Positions 9,082-17,375 of a stretch of DNA of 64,000 nucleotides are shown here, piece after piece. Every line of letters starts with the position of its first letter. Positions within the stretch are counted from its first letter, which is position 1. The DNA lies in assembly GCF_900102375.1 (NCBI RefSeq), contig NZ_FNBO01000013.1, forward strand, positions 1 through 64,000, read 5' to 3'. The notes below the pieces were generated by a model, which was not told the origin of the DNA, ran no database searches, and saw only the letters and a program-made list of their open reading frames with translations. Origin of the DNA: Halorubrum xinjiangense (GTDB lineage Archaea; Halobacteriota; Halobacteria; Halobacteriales; Haloferacaceae). The position numbers and the translations under genes are program-made.

Positions 9082-9996
9082 ATGACGACCTCACACGACG
9101 CCCGTCTCGGTCTGCTTTCTCGGCTTCGTCGCCCGGAGTACACCGGTGAGAACCGCTGTATCCCCTGTACCGTGGTCAACGTCGCGCTCGCGCTGGCCGG
9201 CGCCGGCACGCTCGCGGCGTTCGGTCGGCCCGGACTCGGCGCGGGGGGCCTCGCCGGCGCGCTCGGGGTGATCTGGCTGCGCGGCTACCTCGTTCCCGGC
9301 ACGCCCCACCTCACGAAGCGGTACCTCCCGGAGCGCGTGCTGCGGCTGTTCGGGAAGGGCCGCGCCGCCGCGCCGCCCGCCGACATCGACGCGGAGTCGT
9401 ACCTGCTGTCGGCGGACGTCCTCGTCGAGACGCCCGACGAGGCCGATCTCGCGTTCGCCCCGTGGTTCGCGTCCGCGTGGAGCGACGCCCTCGACGGGAT
9501 TCGCCTCGACGCGAGCGTCGCCGACGCCGACGACGCCGACGCCCCAATAACTGAAGCCGCGGACGCCCCGACGACCCACGACGCCGACGACGCCGGTACC
9601 GCCGCCGACGTGGCGGCGCTCGCGGCGCTTACCGGGATCGACGCCGACTCGCTCTCGCTCGACTGGCGCGGCGAGACCGCCTTTGCGTTCGCCGACGGCG
9701 AGCGCATCGGCCACTGGGAGTCCCGCGCGGCGTTCCTCGCGGACGTCGCCGCCGACCGCGTGTTGACCGACCGGGTCGACGACTGGACGACGCTCTCGCT
9801 CCCGGCGCGAAGCGGCGTGCTCGGTGCGCTCCGCCTGTTCGTCGAGGACTGCCCCGCCTGCGAGGGCTCGGTAATCCTCGAGGAGCGCGTCGTCGAGTCC
9901 TGCTGTTCGAGCTACGACGTGGTCGCGGGACGCTGTACCGCCTGCAACGCGCGGCTGTTCGAGCTGGACCTGCCGCCGTCGCTCGCAACCGAATAA
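9082..9996 (+). CDS. Haloarchaeal membrane-associated zinc-ribbon protein
   Basis: A 304-residue protein not assigned to a named family. An N-terminal CIPC motif (ENRCIPCTVVN) precedes two hydrophobic stretches at about residues 31-63. A long acidic region follows, including a repeated Asp/Ala-rich linker near residue 150. The C-terminus has four paired cysteines in CPACEGSV and CTACNARLFELD plus an SCCSSYD motif between them, a likely zinc ribbon. An upstream ATG at 9040 is possible, but the 9082 start places the conserved part at the N-terminus. It converges with the next regulator across repeat copy A. Confidence 0.7.
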   Translation: MTTSHDARLGLLSRLRRPEYTGENRCIPCTVVNVALALAGAGTLAAFGRPGLGAGGLAGALGVIWLRGYLVPGTPHLTKRYLPERVLRLFGKGRAAAPPADIDAESYLLSADVLVETPDEADLAFAPWFASAWSDALDGIRLDASVADADDADAPITEAADAPTTHDADDAGTAADVAALAALTGIDADSLSLDWRGETAFAFADGERIGHWESRAAFLADVAADRVLTDRVDDWTTLSLPARSGVLGALRLFVEDCPACEGSVILEERVVESCCSSYDVVAGRCTACNARLFELDLPPSLATE

Positions 9997-10038
9997 CACG
10001 GAGTGATCGGTTGTTTCGTGGTGAATTCTGCTGAAGCT

Positions 10039-10258
10039 CCAGCCGCTCGTTTATAAGTGGTTGCTGATGGAGCATCGATGTATTCCTCCAAAGTCACAGC
10101 CGCTCGGCGCTAATTCGCTGCTGTGGTGAACGCCTCCAAAGCCCCAGCCGCTCATTTATAAGTGGTTGCTGATGGATCGGCGGCGAACACAGCCAAAGCC
10201 CCAGCCGCTCATTTATAAACGGTTGCTGACGGATCACCGGTGAACATCTTCAAAGCCC
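10039..10258 (-). repeat. 57-base tandem units of intergenic element, copy A
   Basis: Units of the form CCAGCCGCTC-ATTTATAAG-TGGTTGCTGATGG begin at 10039, about 10096, 10144 and 10201, and the next CCAGCC joins the long stem at 10259. Spacing is 57 bases except for one unit shortened to 48. Each full unit contains a TTTATAA box; the second is degenerate. The same 57-base spacing is found beside the three other copies of the element. Confidence 0.85.
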
Positions 10259-10259
10259 C

Positions 10260-10541
10260 AGCCGTGAGGGGCGCGCACGCTCGCTGCGCTCCTCAGTCGG
10301 TCGCTTCGCTCCCTCCTTGCGGTGCTTGCTTCGCCTCCGCGCCCCTCACGGCTGCCCCTTTGAGTCCCGCCCCGCACAGCAACCGCAGCCTCACGCCTCC
10401 CCAGCCTCGTCACCGGACTACGTCCGGTTTCAAGCGAGAGCTTCGCTCTCGCCCTGTCGGTGGTCCTCCGCGTCGCTCCGGACCACCGACTCCCTCGCAC
10501 GCGCCGGCCGCAGCGTCATGTCGTCATGTTGTTTATAAATA
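10260..10541 (-). ncRNA. Structured intergenic element, copy A (candidate RNA or mobile repeat)
   Basis: One of four related elements in the window; element orientation is on the minus strand. Stem P1 pairs 10260-10275 with 10338-10353 (16 perfect base pairs, arm AGCCGTGAGGGGCGCG). The block GCTGCCCCTTTGAGTCCC adjoins it, then CCTCCCCAGCCTCG. Stem P2 pairs 10457-10466 with 10480-10489. This copy alone has two extra hairpins inserted at about 10412-10452 (CCGGACTACGTCCGG and GCGAGAGCTTCGCTCTCGC). The distal end reaches TTTATAAAT at about 10531. It lies between two convergent genes. RNA nature is inferred from compensatory changes between copies. Confidence 0.55.
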
Positions 10542-10573
10542 GGGCCGGAAGGTCGCAGCACTCGGCGTTCGTC

Positions 10574-11134
10574 TCAGCTTCGGCGCCGCGAGCGCAGGCC
10601 GTTGCGTCCGGCCGGGAACTGCCGGAGCACGGAGAAGCGGTTGACCCACAGCTGGTACGCGCCGGTGAGGGCGAACGCGCCGAGCGAGAGGCTCGTCCAG
10701 AGGACCGGGTCGATCGCGGCGGCGATCGGGGCTTCGAGCAGGATCGCGAGCAGGATCGTCAGCGACGCGACGCCGAGCGCGCGGTACAGCTCCGACCACG
10801 TCACCCCGCCTTTCGCGACGATCTCGGTGTAGAGGGCGACGTCCCGCGCGTGTCGCGACAGCTCGATCGTCTGCGTCTCTCGGTCGTACTCGATCACGCC
10901 GACCTCCTCCAGTTTCGGTAGGTGCGTCTGGACGAGCGAGGAGTACACGCTCTCCCGGCACCGCTTCGGCGGCGGGCTCTCGCCCGTCTCGCGATCCGCC
11001 ACCAGTTCGGACAACTCGTGGACCGTCACCACGCCGCCGACGCTCCCGAGCTGTTCGAGTGCGCGCCGACGGCGCTCGTTCGCGAGGATGGCGTACACCT
11101 GCTCTGCCGGAAGGATGTCGGGTCGGTATTTCAT
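10574..11134 (-). CDS. Membrane-anchored winged-helix regulator (DUF7344-like)
   Basis: Same architecture as the protein at 8233-8787: a winged helix beginning AEQVYAILANERRRRALEQL, with YSSLVQTHLPKLEEVGVIEYDRE near the middle, then two C-terminal hydrophobic segments (LGVASLTILLAILLEAPIAAAI and LWTSLSLGAFALTGAYQLW). I chose the ATG at 11134, giving 186 residues, because a TATA-like TATATGTA at 11201-11208 puts transcription start near 11180; an in-frame ATG at 11185 would add 17 residues unlike the family. It is divergent from the TasA-like cluster and may regulate it, but nothing in the sequence proves that. Confidence 0.8.
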   Translation of the reverse strand: MKYRPDILPAEQVYAILANERRRRALEQLGSVGGVVTVHELSELVADRETGESPPPKRCRESVYSSLVQTHLPKLEEVGVIEYDRETQTIELSRHARDVALYTEIVAKGGVTWSELYRALGVASLTILLAILLEAPIAAAIDPVLWTSLSLGAFALTGAYQLWVNRFSVLRQFPAGRNGLRSRRRS

Positions 11135-11185
11135 GGATGCGGGTCCGACGCTCCGCGCGATACGGAGATCGGTCGTTGACGCCAC

Positions 11186-11587
11186 GTCTTCTTTTGAGGG
11201 TATATGTATGGGCCAGATACCCCCACCTAACCCGTGTTTCGTGGTATCTTGACCCGAGATCCGGCTCCTCGAAACCGATAGCCCGCGCCGCCGTGGGCGC
11301 CGCCGTTCGGTTCGGATCCCCCTCGATATCGCATTCGACGCGGCACGGACCCCGTACCGCCCGCCGCGTTCGAAGTACGGGGTTCATGCCGTCGTTTCGA
11401 CCTCGAGTAGGGGCCCCGAACCGCCGATCGAATCCGGCGTTTGACCGCGGGAATCGTTCGTTCCACGGAATCGAACCACTCGTTCGACGGTGACGTGGCT
11501 GCGCGTAACTAGGTCGGTATCCCTCGGAGGGGAGAGTAACCGACTTCGGCTACCCGGCGCGGACGGAGGGCGAGTCGGCAACGAATC
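11186..11587. promoter_or_regulatory. Divergent promoter region before the TasA-like cluster
   Basis: No gene is supported here. The left part holds the minus-strand TATA-like box (11201-11208). The right part contains the palindrome CCCTCGGAGGG at 11521-11531, 56 bases before the first TasA-like gene. Similar CCCTT-GGG palindromes occur much closer to the next two genes of the cluster. Confidence 0.45.
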
Positions 11588-13054
11588 ATGAACCCGGACA
11601 CAAACGACACCATCGGACTCTCGCGGCGCAAGCTGCTCGCCGGCCTCGGGGCCGTCGGCGTGGCCTCCGCGGGCGCGGGACTCGGGACGACAGCGTACTT
11701 CAACGACACGGAGACGTTCGAGGGCAACACGCTCACCGCGGGCGAGCTCGATCTCAAGCTTGACTACCGCGCCACGTATGCGGGCGGGACCGGACGCATC
11801 GACGAGGTCAACGGCTGGTATCCGGACTTTGACGTCGTCGAGGAGGAAGAGGGGATCTACCTCATCGGCGAGGCCCCGAGCATCGACGAGCCTGACGCGT
11901 GGGAGGACGAAGTCCAGACGCGCGACTTCTGCCTGCCCGACGTGGGACTGGTCAACGGCGACGAGATTCCGGTCTTCGTCCTCGAAGACGTGAAGTCCGG
12001 CGACTGCGGCGAGGTGACGATCAGCCTCCACATCTGTGACAACCCCTCGTGGGTGTGGATGAACGGCGAGCTGACCGAGAACGCACAGAACGGCTACTCG
12101 GAGCCCGAGCTGGAGGCGCTCGAGGACCTGGAACTCTCCACCGATGACCCCGAGGGCGACGGGCAGCTCGCCGACGCCATCGACGTGACGATGTGGTACG
12201 ACGAGAACTGCAACAACGTCCTGGACGTCGACGCCGAGGAAGCGGGAGATTCGGTGTGCGTTCAGCTCGTGATCGACACGTCCGGATCGATGGGCGGAAG
12301 CCGCATCGCAAACACGAAAAGCGGCGCGAAACAGCTTGCGGCAACCATTCTCGATGCGAACCCCGACAACCAGGTCGGCGTTACGGAGTTCAGCAGCACA
12401 GCCGACACGCCGCAACCGCTGACTGACACCTTTAGTGCCGTCGAGACCGCGATCGATGGGCTCAACGCGAGCGGTGGTACCAACGCTCAGGCCGGCGTGG
12501 ACGCCGGACAGGCCGAACTCGAGAACTGCCCCCACGACAACCGCGTGATGGTCGTCTTCGGCGACGGCGACATCAACACCGACGGCAGCGAGGCGAAAGA
12601 CGCCGGGACCGAGATCTTCGCGATCGGCGTCGGCGGCGCGAGCTTCGACGACCTCAGCGACCTCGCCAGCGATCCCGCCGACGAGCACGTGTTCTTCGCG
12701 AACGACGACGACGCCATCGAGCAGCTCTTCGGACAGGTCGCCGAGACGATCACCGCCGGCGAGGAAATCATCTTCGAGGGATCGCTCGCCGGGGCGATGG
12801 CGGTACTCTCGGAGGGGATCGCGCTCGACGGAAACCGGTCTGTCGACGGTCGACAGCCCTACGAGGGCGGACTCACCCAGTGTATCGGCTTCGAGTGGTG
12901 CCTGCCGGCCGAGGTCGGCAACGAGGTCCAGACCGACTCCGTGGCCTTCGATCTCGGCTTCTACGCCGAGCAGTTCCGGCACAACGACAGCCCGGACGTG
13001 TCGTTCAACGGAACGGACGTCGACAGCAACAGCACCGGAAACGTGTCCCAGTAG
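11588..13054 (+). CDS. SipW-dependent TasA-like exported protein with nested VWA domain
   Basis: A 488-residue exported protein. The twin-arginine motif LSRRKLLAG (R13-R14) is followed by a hydrophobic stretch and AYFNDTETFEGNTLTAGELDL, the signature of SipW-processed TasA/camelysin-type proteins. A TasA-like beta-sandwich follows. It is interrupted after IDVTMWYDENCNNVLD by a VWA domain (about residues 220-395) with the metal site DTSGS near residue 230, and resumes at EEIIFEGSLAGAMAVLSEG, ending with AFDLGFYAEQFRHN. The paralogue at 13187 has the same flanking strands with no insertion. TasA relatives form extracellular fibres in bacteria and bundling pili in some archaea; VWA domains bind ligands through a metal ion. 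A fibre or adhesin role is inferred. Confidence 0.85.
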   Translation: MNPDTNDTIGLSRRKLLAGLGAVGVASAGAGLGTTAYFNDTETFEGNTLTAGELDLKLDYRATYAGGTGRIDEVNGWYPDFDVVEEEEGIYLIGEAPSIDEPDAWEDEVQTRDFCLPDVGLVNGDEIPVFVLEDVKSGDCGEVTISLHICDNPSWVWMNGELTENAQNGYSEPELEALEDLELSTDDPEGDGQLADAIDVTMWYDENCNNVLDVDAEEAGDSVCVQLVIDTSGSMGGSRIANTKSGAKQLAATILDANPDNQVGVTEFSSTADTPQPLTDTFSAVETAIDGLNASGGTNAQAGVDAGQAELENCPHDNRVMVVFGDGDINTDGSEAKDAGTEIFAIGVGGASFDDLSDLASDPADEHVFFANDDDAIEQLFGQVAETITAGEEIIFEGSLAGAMAVLSEGIALDGNRSVDGRQPYEGGLTQCIGFEWCLPAEVGNEVQTDSVAFDLGFYAEQFRHNDSPDVSFNGTDVDSNSTGNVSQ

Positions 13055-13165
13055 ACACGCGACTCCGAGCGGGACACCCGCTCGCCCCCCGGGCGATACT
13101 CGCTCGGTTCCCGGTTCGGCGCCTTCGGGCGGCCGACACGGCGGTTCGCGACCGCCGACGGGAGT

Positions 13166-13177
13166 TCCCTTCGGGGA
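13166..13177 (+). promoter_or_regulatory. Palindrome overlapping the ribosome-binding region
   Basis: TCCCTTCGGGGA ends nine bases before the ATG of the next gene. Its right half, with the bases after it (GGGGATGAT), resembles a Shine-Dalgarno sequence, so the hairpin could mask the ribosome site. A near-identical TCCCTTAGGGGA stands at the same distance before the third gene. Confidence 0.45.
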
Positions 13178-13186
13178 TGATACACA

Positions 13187-14512
13187 ATGAACGACGACAC
13201 TATCGGACTATCGCGGCGCAAGATGCTGGTCGGACTCGGTGCGGTCGGCGTGGCCTCCGCGGGCGCGGGCCTCGGCACCACGGCGTACTTCAACGACACC
13301 GAGACGTTCACGAACAACGAACTGACCGCCGGCGAGCTGGACCTGTTCGTCCACGTCGACTACTCCGAGGACCAGGGTAGCTACGCGCAGTACTCCACCC
13401 CCGACGGGACCTTCATCGACGGCAACGTCGTGGGCGGCGGGGAGGGAGAACCCCTCAGTATCCAAGTCTCCGACCTGAAGCCCGGCGACTCCGGCGAGGG
13501 CGAGTTCTGCTTCTCGATCGTCGACAACCCGGCGTATATGTGGATGTGCGGCGAGCTGACCGCGAACGAGGAGAACGGACAGACCGAACCCGAGACGGAC
13601 GTCGACACGACCGGCGGCGACCCCGGCGAGGGCATGGGCGAGCTCGCCGACGCGATGGAGGTTACCATCTCGTACTGCACTGAGGTGGAAGGCGAGACCG
13701 TCATCGGCGAGGAGATCATCTCCGACTCGCTGGCGAACGTGATGCTCGCGCTCCAAGCCGGCGTCCCGCTCTCCGGCGACGGTGACTCGAGCGCTCCCCT
13801 CGACGGCCGCGCGCCCTTCGAGGGCGTCGATTCGCCGTTCGTCGACGAGGTACCGAACATCGCCGAGCAGTGCGTCTGCGTCGAGTGGGAGGTCCCGGTC
13901 GAGGTCGGCAACGAGATCCAGACGGACTCGGTCGCGTTCGACTTCGAGTTCTACGCGGAGCAGTCGCGGCACAACGACGGGACGAACAACCCCTGCGTCG
14001 ACGAGACCGTCGTCACCGCGTACGACAACGACCACAAGGGCCGGCCCCTGGCCAACCCGACCGACGGTAACGTCTACACCAGCGTCTCCTACGGCGAGGA
14101 CCAGGTCGTCCTGAGCTTCACCTTCGTGGACGACGACGACGGCGTGGACTTCCTCGACACCGCGGACTACTCCAGCACGAATCTCCCGGTCGCCGTCGAC
14201 GCGGACGCCGACGGCACCCACGACTGGCAGCTCATCTGGAACCCGAGCGCGGCGCTCCCCGACGACCCGTTCGGCTACCAGGAGAACAACGGCGGGACCT
14301 ACAGCTCGTCGATGTCGCTTCCGGCCGGATTCGCGGCGGAGAAGTTCGGGAACACGATCGTGTTCGGCGTCCCGCGCAGCGAGATCGCCTCGACCTTCCG
14401 CCTGCTCGCGTTCGGCAGCACCGGCGGTGAGGGGCCGATCGCGAAGGTCAACGACGACCCCGCGTCCCTGGACTTCTACAACAGCGCCAACGCGGTGGAG
14501 TTCAGCGAGTAA
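13187..14512 (+). CDS. SipW-dependent TasA-like exported protein with extra C-terminal domain
   Basis: A 441-residue protein starting with the Tat motif LSRRKMLVG (R10-R11) and the SipW-type segment AYFNDTETFTNNELTAGELDLF. The TasA-like domain runs to FDFEFYAEQSRHNDG near residue 267 with no VWA insertion. The remaining 170 residues form a second, beta-rich region unlike its paralogues (DNDHKGRPLANPTDGNVYTSV ... NSANAVEFSE), possibly a binding domain. It lies 132 bases after the first paralogue. Part of a five-gene family cluster with its own peptidase; likely a structural or minor component of the same surface structure. Confidence 0.82.
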   Translation: MNDDTIGLSRRKMLVGLGAVGVASAGAGLGTTAYFNDTETFTNNELTAGELDLFVHVDYSEDQGSYAQYSTPDGTFIDGNVVGGGEGEPLSIQVSDLKPGDSGEGEFCFSIVDNPAYMWMCGELTANEENGQTEPETDVDTTGGDPGEGMGELADAMEVTISYCTEVEGETVIGEEIISDSLANVMLALQAGVPLSGDGDSSAPLDGRAPFEGVDSPFVDEVPNIAEQCVCVEWEVPVEVGNEIQTDSVAFDFEFYAEQSRHNDGTNNPCVDETVVTAYDNDHKGRPLANPTDGNVYTSVSYGEDQVVLSFTFVDDDDGVDFLDTADYSSTNLPVAVDADADGTHDWQLIWNPSAALPDDPFGYQENNGGTYSSSMSLPAGFAAEKFGNTIVFGVPRSEIASTFRLLAFGSTGGEGPIAKVNDDPASLDFYNSANAVEFSE

Positions 14513-14584
14513 CGCCCGGCGACCACCTCCCACACCGGACCCGCGCGGGCGGCCGGGACGACGGTTCAACTCCGTCGGTGGGAC

Positions 14585-14596
14585 TCCCTTAGGGGA
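14585..14596 (+). promoter_or_regulatory. Palindrome overlapping the ribosome-binding region
   Basis: TCCCTTAGGGGA ends nine bases before the ATG of the third TasA-like gene, exactly as its counterpart at 13166-13177. Conservation of sequence and spacing in otherwise divergent intergenic DNA suggests a shared control of translation or transcription. Confidence 0.45.
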
Positions 14597-14605
14597 ATTA
14601 CAATC

Positions 14606-16351
14606 ATGGCAGACAACAAGAAATTCGACACGATCGGACTGTCGCGGCGTAAGATGCTGGCCGGCCTCGGCGCGGTCGGTATCGCCTCGGCGGGCGCGGG
14701 CCTCGGCACCACGGCGTACTTCAACGACACCGAGTCGTTCGAGGGCAACCAGCTAACCGCCGGCCAGCTCGACCTGCTGGTCGACTGGCAACAGACGTAC
14801 GACTTCGGCGAGGGCGACACGTTCGTCAGCGCGCACCCCGACCACGACGGCGACGGCGAGCAGTCGGTCGATATCGACGGCGAGGTGTTCACCTACAGCG
14901 ACTTCCCGGACGAGAGCGACGAGGACAGCAACGGGGCGAACCTCCCCGTGCTCGACTGCGACAACATCCCGCCCCTCTCGGAGGCGTACTTCAACGTCGA
15001 CCCCGTCACGGGCGAGGAGATGGAGACGCTCGTCCAGTTCTCCGACGTGAAGCCCGGCGACTCCGGCGAGATCACCTTCTCGCTGCACCTCTGTGACAAC
15101 CCCGGCTACATCTGGATGCAGGCGGGCAACGTCAGCGAGTCCGGCGGCGCGTTCACCGAACCCGAGTCGCTCGTGGATCCCGAAAACCTCGGCGACCTCG
15201 GCGACGCCATCGAAGCGCGGCTCTGGTACGACGAGGACTGCGACAACGTGTACGACGGCGCGGAGCCGGTCGACATCATGCTGACGCTCGACTTCTCGGG
15301 CTCGATGCTGTACGACCAGTACGGCGGCGTCGTTAACACCGACGAGATTGCGATCAACGGGGGCACCTACCCCGAGACGACGAAGATCGACCTCGTCGAG
15401 CTCGGCACCCGGCAGTTCATCGACTTCCTCCAGAACGCGAACGCGGACGTTCAGGTCGGCGTCGCGTACTTCGACGGCGACAGCGACGGGACCCCCCGGA
15501 TCGGGCTACTTCAGGGTCTGACGACCGATCTGAATACTGTCGACAGTGCTCTCTCCGGCCTCCGTCAAAAGCTCGCGAACGTCGTGAGTGGTTCGACGAA
15601 CGACCCAAATCCCACGGGTAGTCCGGCCGTTAACGAGGGAGATCCTGATCCGTACTCAAACGCAGATGACATCGCGACCGGCACGTACATCGGCGAGGGT
15701 GTCGACGTCGCGCAGGAAGAGCTCACCGACAACGGCCGAAGCGGCGCCGCAAAACGTAACATCGTCCTCTCGGACGGCGAATCGTTCAACGGTTCCGGCG
15801 GCTCATCGTTCGCCTCGCCGGTGGATGCTGCGGACAGCGCGCGAGCCCCACCAAGCGGAGCCATCGCCCCGTCCCCGGGCTCAGTTGAGACCGACGTCTA
15901 CACGATCAACGTGAACGGCAGCGCCAGCACGCTCCTCGCGATGGCCGGCCCCGCCGGTGGGGCGGGCGGCGACCTGCTGTTCTTCAACGACCTCGACGAC
16001 CCGCTGAACATCCCGACGGTGTTCGGCAATCTCGCGGCGCAGGCGACCCAGGAGAAGGTCATCATGGAGGACACGCTCGCGAACGTCCTCGCCGAGCTCG
16101 CCGACGGGAACGGGATCCCGCTCGACGGCAACCGCGCGACGCTGTACGACGAGCTCAACGACCCGGCCGACGACCCGGACCGCGACGCGTTCCGCGGCGA
16201 CGGCGTGATGCACTGCATCGCGCTCTCGTGGGAGCTCCCCTCCGAAGTGGGCAACGAGGTCCAGGGCGACACGCTCGGCTTCGACCTCGGCTTCTACACC
16301 GAGCAGGAGCGTCACAACGACGGCGCCGGACCGGGACAGGCTCCCGCCTGA
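14606..16351 (+). CDS. SipW-dependent TasA-like exported protein with nested VWA domain
   Basis: At 581 residues this is the longest of the simple paralogues. Tat motif LSRRKMLAG (R14-R15), then AYFNDTESFEGNQLTAGQLDLL. The TasA-like fold is interrupted after IEARLWYDEDCDNVYDGAE by a VWA domain with metal-site motif DFSGS near residue 230, and resumes at EKVIMEDTLANVLAELADG, ending FDLGFYTEQERHNDG. The insertion point matches that of the 11588 protein. Two stretches, at about 15500-15680 and 15700-15870, use less GC-biased codons than their surroundings, so part of the VWA region may have been acquired or recombined. Neighbours and export route suggest a surface adhesin. Confidence 0.83.
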   Translation: MADNKKFDTIGLSRRKMLAGLGAVGIASAGAGLGTTAYFNDTESFEGNQLTAGQLDLLVDWQQTYDFGEGDTFVSAHPDHDGDGEQSVDIDGEVFTYSDFPDESDEDSNGANLPVLDCDNIPPLSEAYFNVDPVTGEEMETLVQFSDVKPGDSGEITFSLHLCDNPGYIWMQAGNVSESGGAFTEPESLVDPENLGDLGDAIEARLWYDEDCDNVYDGAEPVDIMLTLDFSGSMLYDQYGGVVNTDEIAINGGTYPETTKIDLVELGTRQFIDFLQNANADVQVGVAYFDGDSDGTPRIGLLQGLTTDLNTVDSALSGLRQKLANVVSGSTNDPNPTGSPAVNEGDPDPYSNADDIATGTYIGEGVDVAQEELTDNGRSGAAKRNIVLSDGESFNGSGGSSFASPVDAADSARAPPSGAIAPSPGSVETDVYTINVNGSASTLLAMAGPAGGAGGDLLFFNDLDDPLNIPTVFGNLAAQATQEKVIMEDTLANVLAELADGNGIPLDGNRATLYDELNDPADDPDRDAFRGDGVMHCIALSWELPSEVGNEVQGDTLGFDLGFYTEQERHNDGAGPGQAPA

Positions 16352-16592
16352 TTCGACCGAAGCCGGGACGGGATCGGCCCGGTCGGACACTCGTTATCGA
16401 CCCCGGTAGGGAACGGTGACCGCCTCTCTCGCCGGTAGACCGCGGGGACGGCCCTCGCGGACCGATCGGGTATGCGGCCCGGACCAGGGGGCGCGTCGCA
16501 CGAGCGGCGCCGGTAGCTCGCGCATACATACGAGCGCGGGCAGCGTGGAGACGCACAGTTGACGAACGGCCGTTCGGAGCCGAGGACACACC

Positions 16593-17375
16593 ATGACACA
16601 GAAAGACACACATCTCACGCGGCGGGAGGCACTCGCGGGCGTCGGAGCCGTCGGCTTCGTGACCCTCGGCGCCGCAAGCGGTCGGTCGACGGGCAGCTGG
16701 AACGAATACTCCGACTACACGTACGCGCAGTCCGACTCCACCCCCCCGTGGGACCTGCTGGTCGGCTGGCGGCGCACCGAAAACGGAACGCAAGTCGATT
16801 CGAGCCCCACCGACGCCGAAGACGACGTCGAAAGCGACGGAATCCGTCTCGTCGACCTCGAGAACGCGCTTCCCGGCGACTACGGTACCGCGAGCGTCGG
16901 GCTCCAGCTCGACGACCCCGCGGGCGCGGCCCCGGACGGTGTCCGGGTGTGGTTCCGGCTCAAGCTCCCGGACCCGCTCGACGATCCCGCGAGCGTCGCG
17001 CTCGCCGAGCGCATCCATCTCGATATCCGGTACGACACCGGCTTACTCGGGATCGGCGCCTGCGCGGGCGCCGAGAGCGATTTCGCCGGCTACGGTCGGG
17101 AGATTGCCAAGGGAACGCTCGCCGACTTAGTCGCCGGCCCGCTGGCGGACGGGATCGAACTCGACCCGACCCGGCTCGGTGACGGCTGTCTCACGACCGA
17201 CGAGCGGCGCTGTCTGATCTTCACCTGGGAGTTCGACTCTACCGGCGGCAACGCCGGAAAGGGTGGGATCGTCGACTTCGACGTCGACTTCGTCGCGGAT
17301 GAATGCGGGACCGAGGGGAACCCCTTCGAGGGGAACGCCGTGACGGGCGGCGACGCCACCGGAGGGAGCGCATGA
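16593..17375 (+). CDS. Short TasA-like Tat-exported protein
   Basis: A 260-residue protein with Tat motif LTRREALAG (R10-R11) and a short hydrophobic segment. The TasA-like region includes DLENALPGDYGTASVGLQL, LHLDIRYDTGL-type strands and REIAKGTLADLVAGPLADGIELD, corresponding to the EEIIFEGSLAGAM strand of its larger paralogues. It ends without the AEQ-RHN motif. Its TGA overlaps the ATG of the next gene, the first of four such overlaps that tie the last five genes together. A TATA-like CATACATA lies about 70 bases upstream, so this may be the first gene of the coupled operon. Confidence 0.78.
   Translation: MTQKDTHLTRREALAGVGAVGFVTLGAASGRSTGSWNEYSDYTYAQSDSTPPWDLLVGWRRTENGTQVDSSPTDAEDDVESDGIRLVDLENALPGDYGTASVGLQLDDPAGAAPDGVRVWFRLKLPDPLDDPASVALAERIHLDIRYDTGLLGIGACAGAESDFAGYGREIAKGTLADLVAGPLADGIELDPTRLGDGCLTTDERRCLIFTWEFDSTGGNAGKGGIVDFDVDFVADECGTEGNPFEGNAVTGGDATGGSA

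Noticed and set aside
11384-12982. 532-residue open frame on the minus strand
   Set aside because: It is antisense to the first TasA-like gene, which has a Tat signal and VWA motifs.
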